Below, one piece after another: positions 45,401 through 53,534 of a DNA stretch of 64,000 nucleotides; position 1 is the first letter of the stretch; each line of letters starts with the position of its first letter. The position numbers and the translations under genes were made by a program. The notes beneath the pieces were generated by a model. That model did no database searches and had not been told where the DNA came from. It worked only from the letters and a program-made list of their open reading frames with translations. The stretch is from positions 1-64,000 of the forward strand of contig NZ_WJXB01000003.1 of assembly GCF_009664975.1 (NCBI RefSeq), given 5' to 3'. The DNA comes from Paenibacillus monticola (GTDB lineage Bacteria; Bacillota; Bacilli; Paenibacillales; Paenibacillaceae).

Positions 45401-47848
45401 ACAAGTCCGATCAGCGGCTTCAATATGCTGGGTGAGATATCCGCATTCGGAGTATAACTGATAGATTTCTGCAGTTTGCCGCTCATCTTCTAGCCAGGAG
45501 TTCTCTGTCGTCAAAAGGCTCAGTACCGCCTCCAAAAGAACAAACGCCGAATCATAGCCAAAGGCGGCCTTTGCCTTTCTGGCGGCCTTCAGGTTAAGCT
45601 GAATAACTTGGGTAATTTCATCTTTTTCGCTGATGTACTGGATTCCTTTATTCATATGTGTAGCAATATCCACTATTTTTTCTTCTGTTTCTTCAGGAGA
45701 CAGATGTTTCTGCATCAGTCTTCCAATCGTCAGGTGCAGCTGTTTGCTTGTTTCAGTATCAAGCATCTGATAGAAAGCCTGCTGAATCCGGTCATGTTGA
45801 AATCTGAAGCGAATATGCAGCCGCTCCGCAACCTCTTCTTTTTCCTCTATCAAAGCAGATAACATGGAGTAATTAGAATCCGTCGGAATGAGGATATCTT
45901 CTTCCACAGCTTTTATTAAGGACCCGGCAATAAATTCTCTTTCTTCTTCTCCAATCAAAGAGAGCAGATTGAAATCAAACTTATCGCCGATGGCTGCACC
46001 CAACATCATAATCTTCCGAACATCCTCCGGCATATTCTTCAGTTTCCGCATCAGAAAATCGACAATGTTGTCATTGACATGCAAATTCATGATTTGATCC
46101 AGATCCCAGTTCCAGACACCCTGCAGATCATCAAAGAATACATATCCGTTTCTATATAGGTCCTTGAAAAACTCATTTACGAAGAAAGAGTTCCCTTTGG
46201 TTCTTATGTAAATAATCTCTGCGAGTTCCTTTACCCTGCTGGAATCGGTGAATAGTGTATCCGCCACTAAGCTTTCCACATTACGTGCGGACAGAGAATT
46301 CAACCTAATCTGCCCAACTTCCCTGCTTGCTTCAATTTTTTCCATAGAGATAAACAGAGGATGGCCTTGGGTAATCTCATCCTGGCGATAAGAACATATA
46401 ATAAAGCATCTTTGCAAATGATTATCGAGAACCAATTTTTGTACCAGCTGCATGGTGGACACATCGGCCCACTGAACGTCATCCAGAAATAAGACCAAGG
46501 GCTTTTCAAGAGCGGAAATACCCTCAATAAAATGAGCAAAAGTCATGAAAAAACGATTGGTTTCTTCTGCGGGATTCAAATGCTCGATTTCCGGCTGAAT
46601 ACCAATCCATTTCTCAAGTTCGGGAATGAGGCCCGTGATTAACGTACCATTTCCGTTCAGAGCCCTTTTTAAAGATGTTTTCACACTACTCTTATACTTT
46701 TCATCTGAACCACTCATGAGCTGGCTAATCAACCTTCGGAAAGCCTGAATGATCGCGCTGTAAGGAATGTTTTTATTGAATTGGTCAAACTTCCCTTCCG
46801 CAAACAACCCTTTTTCCTGGCTAATATATTTATGTAGCTCATGTACCATTGCAGTTTTGCCAACACCAGCATCACCAGAGACAAGCATAATTTGTGGATT
46901 GCTCCTGAGACTTCTTCGGAAGGCATCGACCAGAACCTTCATATCCTCTTCCCTGCCGTATATGGTCTGTGGAATCTGAAAAATATTTAGTCTGTCCTCT
47001 ATGCCAATCTCAAAATCCTCATGCCCCGCAAGGCATTTCTGTAAATCGGCTTTAATTCCGTAGGCACTTCTATATCTGTCTTCGGATGACTTCTCCAAAA
47101 GTTTCATAATAATGGCGGATAGAGATTTGGAAACCTTACCATCAGTTACTGTAACAGGCGATATTGCTTCTTTGGCAATAATGGAATAAATCTGCTCCAG
47201 CATCTCTTCTGATTCAAACGGTTTGATCCCCGTCACCATCTCATACAAACATACACCCAGAGAATAATAATCCGTCCGGTAATCTACATTCCGATTCATT
47301 CTGCCCGTTTGTTCAGGAGAAATATATAGCAGACTACCTTCCATTACACCACTATTTTGAAATTCCTGTTTTTCTTTGGTTAGTTTTACCGCAAGTTCAA
47401 AGTCAATTACCTGAACCACATCTTGTTCTCTATTCCAGATAATATTGGAAGGTTTAATGTCCTTATGAATAATATTCTGTTCATGTACGGCCCCTAAGAT
47501 TTCAACAAGCTTGATGGTGAACTTCAAAAGAGTATCCAAATCGAGCCTTTCATCAGCCATAATTCTTTTTAGCGACCGACCGCGAATATCCTCCAGTACC
47601 ATGAAATAAAAGCCATTTTGTTCTTCCAGTTTAAAGGGTTTAATCACTCCCTGGTCACTTTCACTCAGCTCTTTAAGCATTTTATATTCCTGCTTAAAGC
47701 GCATAACCTCTTCGTGTCCGGCAAATTCCGATTTTAATACTTTTAAGATGTACGTTTCCTGAGAAATGGCATCCCTGCATCTGTAGACCGATTTTCCGCA
47801 ATGATCCGAAAAGGTCTCCAGTATTTGATAATTATCAATGGCAATCAT
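42422..47848 (-). CDS. Ser/Thr kinase-AAA ATPase-GAF-PAS-GGDEF signalling protein
   Basis: A protein of 1808 residues with no membrane helix. In order: a protein kinase domain (about 5-270, HKDIKPSN catalytic loop, DFE in place of DFG, SPEQTGRMN activation segment), an AAA_16 ATPase (SGDAGVGKT near 326, LFLDDVQWAD), a long TPR-like helical part to about 1270, GAF (about 1320-1480), PAS (about 1505-1625), a coiled coil and a GGDEF domain with GGEEF, lacking an RxxD site. The related cyanobacterial and proteobacterial proteins end in a histidine kinase; here cyclic-di-GMP synthesis is the output. The ATG at 47848 follows AGGTGG by seven bases. Confidence 0.88.
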   Translation of the reverse strand: MIAIDNYQILETFSDHCGKSVYRCRDAISQETYILKVLKSEFAGHEEVMRFKQEYKMLKELSESDQGVIKPFKLEEQNGFYFMVLEDIRGRSLKRIMADERLDLDTLLKFTIKLVEILGAVHEQNIIHKDIKPSNIIWNREQDVVQVIDFELAVKLTKEKQEFQNSGVMEGSLLYISPEQTGRMNRNVDYRTDYYSLGVCLYEMVTGIKPFESEEMLEQIYSIIAKEAISPVTVTDGKVSKSLSAIIMKLLEKSSEDRYRSAYGIKADLQKCLAGHEDFEIGIEDRLNIFQIPQTIYGREEDMKVLVDAFRRSLRSNPQIMLVSGDAGVGKTAMVHELHKYISQEKGLFAEGKFDQFNKNIPYSAIIQAFRRLISQLMSGSDEKYKSSVKTSLKRALNGNGTLITGLIPELEKWIGIQPEIEHLNPAEETNRFFMTFAHFIEGISALEKPLVLFLDDVQWADVSTMQLVQKLVLDNHLQRCFIICSYRQDEITQGHPLFISMEKIEASREVGQIRLNSLSARNVESLVADTLFTDSSRVKELAEIIYIRTKGNSFFVNEFFKDLYRNGYVFFDDLQGVWNWDLDQIMNLHVNDNIVDFLMRKLKNMPEDVRKIMMLGAAIGDKFDFNLLSLIGEEEREFIAGSLIKAVEEDILIPTDSNYSMLSALIEEKEEVAERLHIRFRFQHDRIQQAFYQMLDTETSKQLHLTIGRLMQKHLSPEETEEKIVDIATHMNKGIQYISEKDEITQVIQLNLKAARKAKAAFGYDSAFVLLEAVLSLLTTENSWLEDERQTAEIYQLYSECGYLTQHIEAADRTCAVLLRHTHNSFAIAQIYEMQANHYTYLGMMKESINSGRLGLQALGIKIPKKVGMPLVLKEFMKVKASLRGRTLEEILAKPEITDPEVRLIMRLLINFIPPTFISGETALFGFVVLKKVGLTLKYGNSPESALAFIGYSILLSGFGDLKGAFDFGRLGLRINDKFNDLQWKGAAHVLYTLFCHTWTEPWDTLQDLYKTSIESSLRAGDWLYLAHSCFYVNLWNPTMDIATNLQESGRTIAMIENTKYKEALATAKLARQQLLGLAGELADNRSFNDADFNEEAYVRQLEEAKYYSGIAIYYIYKMKLLFTYESYKSALVYIDKAYKIIGTLAGSAFMEEFALYTFLNLAYCYKDLSAMDQVKARTRMRKEYGRVKKWAKHNPGNFKQHEYLLQAEWARISGKQELAGRFYDLAIETSEQGDFVRYKALTNELAAKFYYNKNFKEFATYLLRQALYYYSVWGAKGKIRHLNEQYPDTVNQIVNKQFLHGRTITDFTENIDLNSMIMASQAISKEIELNNLLEALMEIVIKNAGAQRGCILMRSSSSLLVEGEYKSEEDKVTVLMHENVQFNNLPESILKAVEESKESLIYNDAFSETHFVNDPYIVKFRPKSLVCMPLLNQNKVIAIIYLENNLVTGVFTKERMRIINLLSREMVFSLENASLYSDLERSEEKYRELVNNMVDGIFIAQDEKCMYVNTALAQMLGYEMEEMLEQPFRNFVSPDDRDQIMHYYERRVEGKNAPIEYETKLIHKDKIQEVVVIHKVTLINYRNKPAIQGTVKDITERKKAEVELKRHKEHLEELVGERTRELELNNEELNKYIQLIEKISITDELTGLYNRRHFNKIFQEEVEKAASEREYLTCIMLDIDHYKKYNDTYGHYEGDEVLRKLGKKIKELAGPADDFVFRLGGEEFGLIITGITQEESYEYAEGIRRSIESMGIEHATSPSSGVITVSVGVAAVKVDGLREEDIYKLADEALYQSKTSGRNRVTLFEN

Positions 47849-47870
47849 ACCCATTCCACCTTTAGCTGTT

Positions 47871-49031
47871 CTATCCCTTTACTTCAAAATCAGCATCAAA
47901 ATCAAAAACATATGCGGCAATCAACCAGATAATCCAGCAGTTAATTCCAAAAAACAGATACCCGAAGTAACCTAATAGGGGCATCTCCGAGAAAATATGT
48001 ATCTTATCAAGATAAGGAACAGAATACTTCCAATAGTTCGGGTTAGTAGGCATGGAGTCGTGGAACCATTCACTTCCGAAGTTCCAGAACTCCCAGAAGA
48101 AACCGTTACACAGGGTGGCTAGAGCGAATAAAACAGTTTTGGACCAATCGCCATCTTTAATCGGAGTAAATGGAGTCCAGTAACCAGTCAGAGCCATGGC
48201 GGCGGAGAGCATGGGAACCAAAGCAACCCATAGTACCCAGAAGAGCAAATATGGATAGTACCCCATTCCAAAAGCCAGAATTAGCCCTATCACATAATAG
48301 ATCAGCAGAAAGGTTCTGGACACAGACAATTTGGGACCGTTGCGATAGCGATTTCTAAATAGTTTGAACGTCTTCAATAGCAAATACCATTCCACAATCG
48401 CCGGTAGAACAGTGGTATAGGACAAGGAGAACCAAAACACATTTCCAAAGTTAGAGAACACTTCATTGTTGGGATAATACCAGTTCTCAATGACAAAGAA
48501 ATTTAGAAACTCGAAGGCAAACCAGCTGAAGCAGGAAACAACAGCCAGCAGTTGCATGATGTGTGGTTTCTTGGAGACAAGAGAGAATCCGTTAGTCCGT
48601 TTATAGACAATTCCATCTAGAATCAAGATAAAAGCCCACCATAACGGGACAAATGTATAATATTCCAGAGATATATGTACCTTGATTCGTGCCCACATTA
48701 AAAACCAGCTAATTCCAAGCACGGGCAAGCTCCACCAGAACCAGACGGGAAATTCTGTCTTGAGTTTCGGCTCCGTACTGGATTCAGGAATATTTTTAAA
48801 TCCAAAAAGCTTCGGAAAGACCAAAAACAACGTAATGAACAATGCCACAATGACCGCTAAAGAGAAATATAGTAAACTAAATCCCGGGTCATTCTCAACT
48901 TTTTGCGCCGGAAAATCACCATAACCTGCTGGCAAGCCACCCCATTTAACCAGACTTCCAATCAATGGCAGGATAAAGATTAAACCAAAGGTTAGAATAA
49001 GAATAAACTTTTTTTTCCAGGATTTCATCAT
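47871..49031 (-). CDS. Polytopic membrane protein of unknown function, partner of the large kinase
   Basis: A 386-residue protein with about ten predicted helices and many Trp and Tyr residues. Distinct segments are WWSLPVLGISWFLMWARIK, YYTFVPLWWAFILILDGIVY and LCNGFFWEFWNFGSEW, which carry conserved-looking W/E/N clusters. I recognise no named family. Its stop lies 22 bases before the kinase start, so the two are probably co-transcribed and this protein may anchor or inform the soluble kinase. Confidence 0.7.
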   Translation of the reverse strand: MMKSWKKKFILILTFGLIFILPLIGSLVKWGGLPAGYGDFPAQKVENDPGFSLLYFSLAVIVALFITLFLVFPKLFGFKNIPESSTEPKLKTEFPVWFWWSLPVLGISWFLMWARIKVHISLEYYTFVPLWWAFILILDGIVYKRTNGFSLVSKKPHIMQLLAVVSCFSWFAFEFLNFFVIENWYYPNNEVFSNFGNVFWFSLSYTTVLPAIVEWYLLLKTFKLFRNRYRNGPKLSVSRTFLLIYYVIGLILAFGMGYYPYLLFWVLWVALVPMLSAAMALTGYWTPFTPIKDGDWSKTVLFALATLCNGFFWEFWNFGSEWFHDSMPTNPNYWKYSVPYLDKIHIFSEMPLLGYFGYLFFGINCWIIWLIAAYVFDFDADFEVKG

Positions 49032-49193
49032 CTTTTGACTCCTCTAAATACCAAATTATATGTTCGTTAACAATATGTAGTAATTTATTTTTCGAAGTCG
49101 AAATTTGTATATATTAAATATGTAACATTCGATATCCGCTCAGTTTTTTCCTGCTTGCAGATTGCCCTTGAGGTAAAACATTATATGAGGAAA

Positions 49194-49220
49194 AAGACAC
49201 TGACGGGGGGTCAGTGTCTT
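49194..49220. terminator. Terminator of the 49244-49954 gene
   Basis: AAGACACTGAC and GTCAGTGTCTT pair perfectly around five G residues. On the minus strand the stem is followed by TTTTTCC. It lies 23 bases after the stop codon at 49244. Confidence 0.87.
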
Positions 49221-49243
49221 GGGACGAATCCTATTGCAAATGA

Positions 49244-49954
49244 TCATACTTTTTTCATTTTTGCTGGATTATTAATTTTATATTTCACTGGATGTTGAGT
49301 GAGCTTCTTGGCCACTACTTTTGCTTCAAAAGAGACTCGGTCCCCCACCTGAAGTTCCAGTTTTTTTAGCGTTGCACTATGGCTTGACCAGACTTCATCA
49401 ATCGCAAGCTCCTGACCTTCCACGGATACTCCCCCATAAATGATCACTTCATCATCATTATCGGAGAAATGATTAGGCACTGTCGCAAACTCCTTTACGA
49501 TCGCCGTCATCTGTAATTTATCTTCAGGTAACTCCACAACTTGCTTCTTAGCTTTTGCAGGTTTTCCGGGTATTTCCTTCGCTACTTTCGCTACTTCTAC
49601 TACCTCAGCTATTTCCTCTTCTACGTCGTCAGACAACTCTAACATGTCAACGGGGTCTGCTGAGTCAGAAGCTGTGGCGCCTCTTTGTCCAAAACCAGCC
49701 GTTTGCATTTCTTTTAGATACGACGGGTGAATGCAATGCCGCTGGTTATTTTCAAATTGCACAACAACCGTCATGTTATCCACATAACCCACAATCTCGC
49801 AAGGTAAAATCAAGCCATACCCCTTATACAGATATGTTTTGGGCTTGGTAGCTGTATTGGACAATAGATTCCATTCCTTACATCTATCAATGAGCTCATC
49901 TTCACTGCTGAAATCTTGTACTATAATAGGCCCAATAGCAAACGGATAGTTCAT
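49244..49954 (-). CDS. Hypothetical protein with two globular parts and a charged linker
   Basis: A 236-residue cytoplasmic protein. Residues 1-90 form a compact part (YGLILPCEIVGYVDNMTVVVQF). An acidic then Lys/Ala-rich linker follows (residues 95-145). The C-terminal 90 residues (VIIYGGVSVEGQELAIDEVWSSH, LQVGDRVSFEAKVVAKK) resemble a small beta-barrel of the OB type, with the pattern seen in RNA- or DNA-binding modules. No family is recognised. AAGGG precedes the chosen ATG; a GTG four codons earlier is too close to it. Confidence 0.6.
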   Translation of the reverse strand: MNYPFAIGPIIVQDFSSEDELIDRCKEWNLLSNTATKPKTYLYKGYGLILPCEIVGYVDNMTVVVQFENNQRHCIHPSYLKEMQTAGFGQRGATASDSADPVDMLELSDDVEEEIAEVVEVAKVAKEIPGKPAKAKKQVVELPEDKLQMTAIVKEFATVPNHFSDNDDEVIIYGGVSVEGQELAIDEVWSSHSATLKKLELQVGDRVSFEAKVVAKKLTQHPVKYKINNPAKMKKV

Positions 49955-50108
49955 CTCACTTCTCACCCTTCAAATCAATATAACCTATTATCCCACATTT
50001 TAAAGTACAGCTCAAAAGAAAGGCATATTAATGATTTGCCATTGAGCGGGAAATGCTATAGATTGGAAATGAACCCTTGTCCAAAAATAACTTTGTAGGA
50101 GTGAGTAA

Positions 50109-50537
50109 ATGTCAGTAGATGTTTATGTCAATTTTAACGGTAACTGTCGTGAAGCCGTGGAATTCTACGCACAGGTTTTTGAAACAGGACAACCGCAAAT
50201 CATGACCTTTGGAGAAAGCCCGCCCAACCCGGAATACCCGCTGCCTGAAGAAGCGAAATCCTTAGTCATGCATACTCGGCTAAACATTGATGGAAGCAAC
50301 GTCATGTTCTCTGATGTATTTCCTGGCATGCCATTTATTCAAGGCAACAATATCAGCTTGTCATTGGTCACTGCGGATGAGGCAAAGATCAAAGCCTGGT
50401 TTCCTAAGCTCAAAGAAGGCGGCAAGGTCGGGATGGAACTTCAAGAAACCTTTTGGAGTAAATGCTACGGGAGCCTTACGGATAAATTTGGCATAGAGTG
50501 GCAGCTTAGTTATGACACTGGTGAGTTCGGAATGTAA
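50109..50537 (+). CDS. VOC-family protein (PhnB-like)
   Basis: A 142-residue protein of the glyoxalase/bleomycin-resistance fold in its PhnB-like version: VYVNFNGNCREAVEFYAQVF at the start, MFSDVFPG in the middle and FWSKCYGSLTDKFGIEWQLSY at the end. The function of most PhnB-like members is unknown. TAGGAG lies seven bases before the ATG. The gene stands alone and ends at a bidirectional terminator. Confidence 0.87.
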   Translation: MSVDVYVNFNGNCREAVEFYAQVFETGQPQIMTFGESPPNPEYPLPEEAKSLVMHTRLNIDGSNVMFSDVFPGMPFIQGNNISLSLVTADEAKIKAWFPKLKEGGKVGMELQETFWSKCYGSLTDKFGIEWQLSYDTGEFGM

Positions 50538-50574
50538 CTTTATATAAACCATGTAATATATTATAATTTAAATT

Positions 50575-50601
50575 AAAGGACTGCCAGATGGCAGTCCTTT
50601 T
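50575..50601. terminator. Bidirectional terminator
   Basis: AAAGGACTGCC and GGCAGTCCTTTT pair around a four-base loop between the convergent VOC and ArsR-like genes. Confidence 0.92.
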
Positions 50602-50607
50602 GTATGC

Positions 50608-51000
50608 TTAGTCTTGGACAGGATCGTCTGCGGGGCTCTCTACGAGATGCTTCAGCACATTCAGCTTGTTATCCCAGAATCTTTCGAAGTAAACCAGCCA
50701 TGATTGCACATCCTGAAGCGGGCCAAGCACCAAGCTATAACGCGTTTCGCGGCCGACCTTTCGCTCCTTGAGAAGCCCTGCTTCTTCCAAAATATGCAGA
50801 TGTTTGGAGACCGCCGTCCTTGTCATTGGATAATGCCCAGTGATCACAGTCACCCTCCTGTCTTCAATAAGCTGCCCCGCATCGCTATCCTGATGGAGAA
50901 CAAAATCAATTACAACTTTCACGGAAAAGTCTGTCAAATCCCTAAACCGAATAATGCCTTGTGTGATTTTATTGAACGGATATAATGCAACATTTTGCAT
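50608..51000 (-). CDS. ArsR-type winged-helix regulator with unusual N-terminus
   Basis: A 130-residue regulator. Residues 55-125 are typical of the ArsR group found with SRPBCC or VOC proteins (MTRTAVSKHLHILEEAGLL, VGRETRYSLV, YFERFWDNKL). The N-terminal 55 residues lack the usual ADPTRR segment and instead have RFRDLTDFSVKVVIDFVLH followed by AGQLIEDRRVTVITGHYP. The reading frame is continuous and other frames do not restore a better match. It lies beside the VOC gene and divergent from LacI. Confidence 0.75.
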   Translation of the reverse strand: MQNVALYPFNKITQGIIRFRDLTDFSVKVVIDFVLHQDSDAGQLIEDRRVTVITGHYPMTRTAVSKHLHILEEAGLLKERKVGRETRYSLVLGPLQDVQSWLVYFERFWDNKLNVLKHLVESPADDPVQD

Positions 51001-51032
51001 TTATATAAGCCTCCTACTTCTTAAAGTGAGTT

Positions 51033-51050
51033 AACTTAACCGATTAAGCT
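51033..51050. promoter_or_regulatory. LacI-type operator near the ArsR/LacI divergent promoters
   Basis: AACTTAACCGATTAAGCT matches the perfect palindrome at 52114-52131 in 15 of 18 positions and keeps the central CG. It lies 33 bases upstream of the ArsR-like gene and about 140 bases upstream of the lacI start. Autoregulation by the LacI-type protein, or control of the ArsR-like gene, is inferred. Confidence 0.55.
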
Positions 51051-51188
51051 AAGATTACAATATATTCCCAAATATATCAATATCCACGATAAAAATACTA
51101 GATTCGGAGCTTTACTTGATCTCTTGACTCTTTCTCGAATGAAATGTTAATCTTTAGTAATATTAAATATACTAGGGAGACTCTTACA

Positions 51189-52100
51189 TTGAAAAAGATA
51201 ACCATGAAGGATATCGCACGTGAGGCTAATGTTTCTGTAGCAACTGTAAGCTATGTTCTTAACAATGTTGAGAACCAGACGATCCCGGAGAAAACGCGAT
51301 GTCAAATCATGCAGTTGGTAAAAGAACTCAATTACATCCCAAATCTGGCGGCTCGCTCACTCAGCAAGAAGAAAACGGGACTCGTCGGGGTTCTTATAAA
51401 CACCTCTGCGAACATGCCCTTTTGGAAGCGCCATAATTATTTTTCATTTATTGAGGCTTTGGAGAGATACTTAACAAAAGCTGGCTACCATACACTTCTA
51501 TATACTTTGGACGCAGATCATCCTTCCCTGGATATCATCGTAGAAAGGAAGCTGGAGGCTGTATTTCTAATAGATGTGAAGGATGATGCCTTCTACTCCA
51601 TCTCTACACATTTCATTGAAGGTGTTCCCTTGATCTTGATCGACAGCCTCATTGAGGATAAGTTGTTTAAACAAGTCCTCTTCGATTACCACTCAGTGCT
51701 GCAAGCAGCCCTGCTGGAAGGCCCTGCTCAGACATGCTTAATCATGGAGTCTTACAATAATTCCGCCTTAACTCTGGCAATTATGGCTGATATCCCCTTG
51801 CCCCAAGAGGCAATCTTCATCATTCATGACCTGGATGAGCTGAACGCGGTCTTAAACCGGAATACGTACAAAAAGGCTATAGTTATCAATGAATTTATAG
51901 GTAATCACATTGAGAAAGCTGGTGTATTCGAGCACATCAGTGTTATTTGTACCTGTTCTTGTCCGGAAATTTTGACAGAGATCACTCATAAAATTGTATT
52001 CAAAGAAGACAAGGCTGCAGCTGCATTTGCATTGATGGAGGATCTATTGCAGAATGTCGATTATTCGGTTCAAGCTATAAATAGATATTATATTAAATAA
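51189..52100 (+). CDS. LacI-family transcriptional regulator
   Basis: A 303-residue regulator. The helix-turn-helix MKDIAREANVSVATVSYVLN, the hinge LNYIPNLAARSLSKKKTGLVGVL and a periplasmic-binding-type effector domain are present. The effector domain is shorter and more divergent than in sugar repressors, so its ligand is unclear. The start is TTG at 51189, preceded by AGGGAG at nine bases; an ATG 15 codons earlier has no site. The MFS gene follows at 46 bases, with a perfect operator in the gap. Confidence 0.88.
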   Translation: MKKITMKDIAREANVSVATVSYVLNNVENQTIPEKTRCQIMQLVKELNYIPNLAARSLSKKKTGLVGVLINTSANMPFWKRHNYFSFIEALERYLTKAGYHTLLYTLDADHPSLDIIVERKLEAVFLIDVKDDAFYSISTHFIEGVPLILIDSLIEDKLFKQVLFDYHSVLQAALLEGPAQTCLIMESYNNSALTLAIMADIPLPQEAIFIIHDLDELNAVLNRNTYKKAIVINEFIGNHIEKAGVFEHISVICTCSCPEILTEITHKIVFKEDKAAAAFALMEDLLQNVDYSVQAINRYYIK

Positions 52101-52113
52101 TTTTTTTCACTGT

Positions 52114-52131
52114 AACTTAAACGTTTAAGTT
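52114..52131. promoter_or_regulatory. Perfect LacI-type operator
   Basis: AACTTAAACGTTTAAGTT is an 18-base perfect palindrome with the central CG typical of LacI-family sites. It directly precedes and touches the GAGGGGG ribosome site of the MFS gene, so binding would block transcription into that gene. Confidence 0.8.
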
Positions 52132-52145
52132 GAGGGGGAATTACA

Positions 52146-53411
52146 TTGCAAGAACCACTTTTAACAAGCCAAAACCCAGCTGCCGTTCAGTCCTACCCTA
52201 CGGTATGGAGAAACAGGCAATTCCTGCTGCTTCTCTGCTCTTACTCCATTTCTCTGTTTGGCAACACCTTTCACAGTATCGCCTTAAGCTTATGGATCCT
52301 TCAGACAACCGGCAGTGCCAAATTGATGGCTGTTGTTACAGTGACGAATCTTTTGCTCAGCTCCTTCCTTGGATCTATAGCCGGCACGTTTGCAGACAGG
52401 ATCAATCGCAGAACTATCATGTTGATTACTGATCTGATCAGTTTTGGATTCGTTCTGGTATTGGCATTTTTTATTTCCTTACCATTGTCTCCTTTTGTTG
52501 TCGTGGCCTTGTTGACCGGGCTAATTACCACATCGGCATTATTTCAATCTCCTGCCTATCAGTCATCTATTATCAATGTTGTCGGCAAAGAACAGATTCA
52601 AAAAGCAGTGGGTCTGATTAATCTTTCGGAGAACATTTGCCGAACGATCGGATTCTCGGCTGGGGGGATTTTCGTGGCCACTTTCGGCGCAGCTGACGCT
52701 ATTATTCTGGATGGGGTTACCTTTCTGATCTCCTTCCTTCTCGTTCTTAGCGCTGGATCTTTTCCGTCGCCATCGAGTATCAATCATTCGCCGAAAGAAA
52801 AAAAGAAATTTATCGACGATTTGATCGCTGGCATTCTCTATATCTGGAGATTTCCGTTTGCCAAAGCCATTATGATCATGTTGCCTACGCTTACCCTTTT
52901 CTTTATGCCATCCTTAATGCTTACTCAAGTGATGGCCGTTAAAGTCTGGAAAGCCAATCCGTTTCAATTTGGTCTCATGGAATCTTGTATTCCGCTTGGT
53001 TATATGATCGGTTCGGGTATTATCCTGCTATGGGGTTATCGCATTAAAAATCGGGGTGGGGTGGTCATTGCTAGTTTGTTGACGATCGGTCCTATGTATA
53101 TACTGTTATCATTAATTAACACTGCTATTGTAGCTATTCCCGTGATTCTTCTCATCGGCTTTATGTTCTCGTTCTGTACACTGCTGATCAATATTATTCT
53201 TAGGCTCGAAGTTTCCGAAGAACTTCAGGGCAGGGTATTCGGGGTGTTAGGGTCCATTATGAGCGTAGCTCCCTCGGTGGGTCTGGCTATCGTTTCGTAT
53301 TATTCCGATATATTTGGACCCCGTTCAATTATGAGCTCACTTGGAATTTTGCTTCTGCTTTTTTCCATCTTGGCTTTCGCCAAGTTGAAGATTATCCGCA
53401 CCTATCATTAG
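52146..53411 (+). CDS. MFS transporter
   Basis: A 421-residue permease with 12 predicted helices of the MFS_3 (enterobactin exporter or macrolide efflux) type. SLFGNTFHSIALSLWILQTTGSAKLMAVV and GTFADRINRRTIMLITDLISF carry the D-R-x-N-R-R loop motif between helices two and three. The start is TTG after GAGGGGG. It would export a small compound, perhaps a drug or siderophore. Control by the LacI protein encoded just upstream is inferred from the perfect operator. Confidence 0.87.
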   Translation: MQEPLLTSQNPAAVQSYPTVWRNRQFLLLLCSYSISLFGNTFHSIALSLWILQTTGSAKLMAVVTVTNLLLSSFLGSIAGTFADRINRRTIMLITDLISFGFVLVLAFFISLPLSPFVVVALLTGLITTSALFQSPAYQSSIINVVGKEQIQKAVGLINLSENICRTIGFSAGGIFVATFGAADAIILDGVTFLISFLLVLSAGSFPSPSSINHSPKEKKKFIDDLIAGILYIWRFPFAKAIMIMLPTLTLFFMPSLMLTQVMAVKVWKANPFQFGLMESCIPLGYMIGSGIILLWGYRIKNRGGVVIASLLTIGPMYILLSLINTAIVAIPVILLIGFMFSFCTLLINIILRLEVSEELQGRVFGVLGSIMSVAPSVGLAIVSYYSDIFGPRSIMSSLGILLLLFSILAFAKLKIIRTYH

Positions 53412-53440
53412 TGAGAATGATCGTGCGATCTTACTGCAGC

Positions 53441-53463
53441 GTATCCCGGTAATACCGGGATAC
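53441..53463. repeat. Perfect 11-base hairpin downstream of the MFS gene
   Basis: GTATCCCGGTA and TACCGGGATAC are separated by one base. It lies 30 bases after the MFS stop, but no T-run follows on either strand, so it is an imperfect candidate for a terminator. It could also be an mRNA-stabilising structure. Confidence 0.6.
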
Positions 53464-53534
53464 TATCACTCCAAAATACTAGGCGATTCCTCGGAACTAC
53501 CGCGATTCATTCTTAACGATCATAGCTACAGTGA

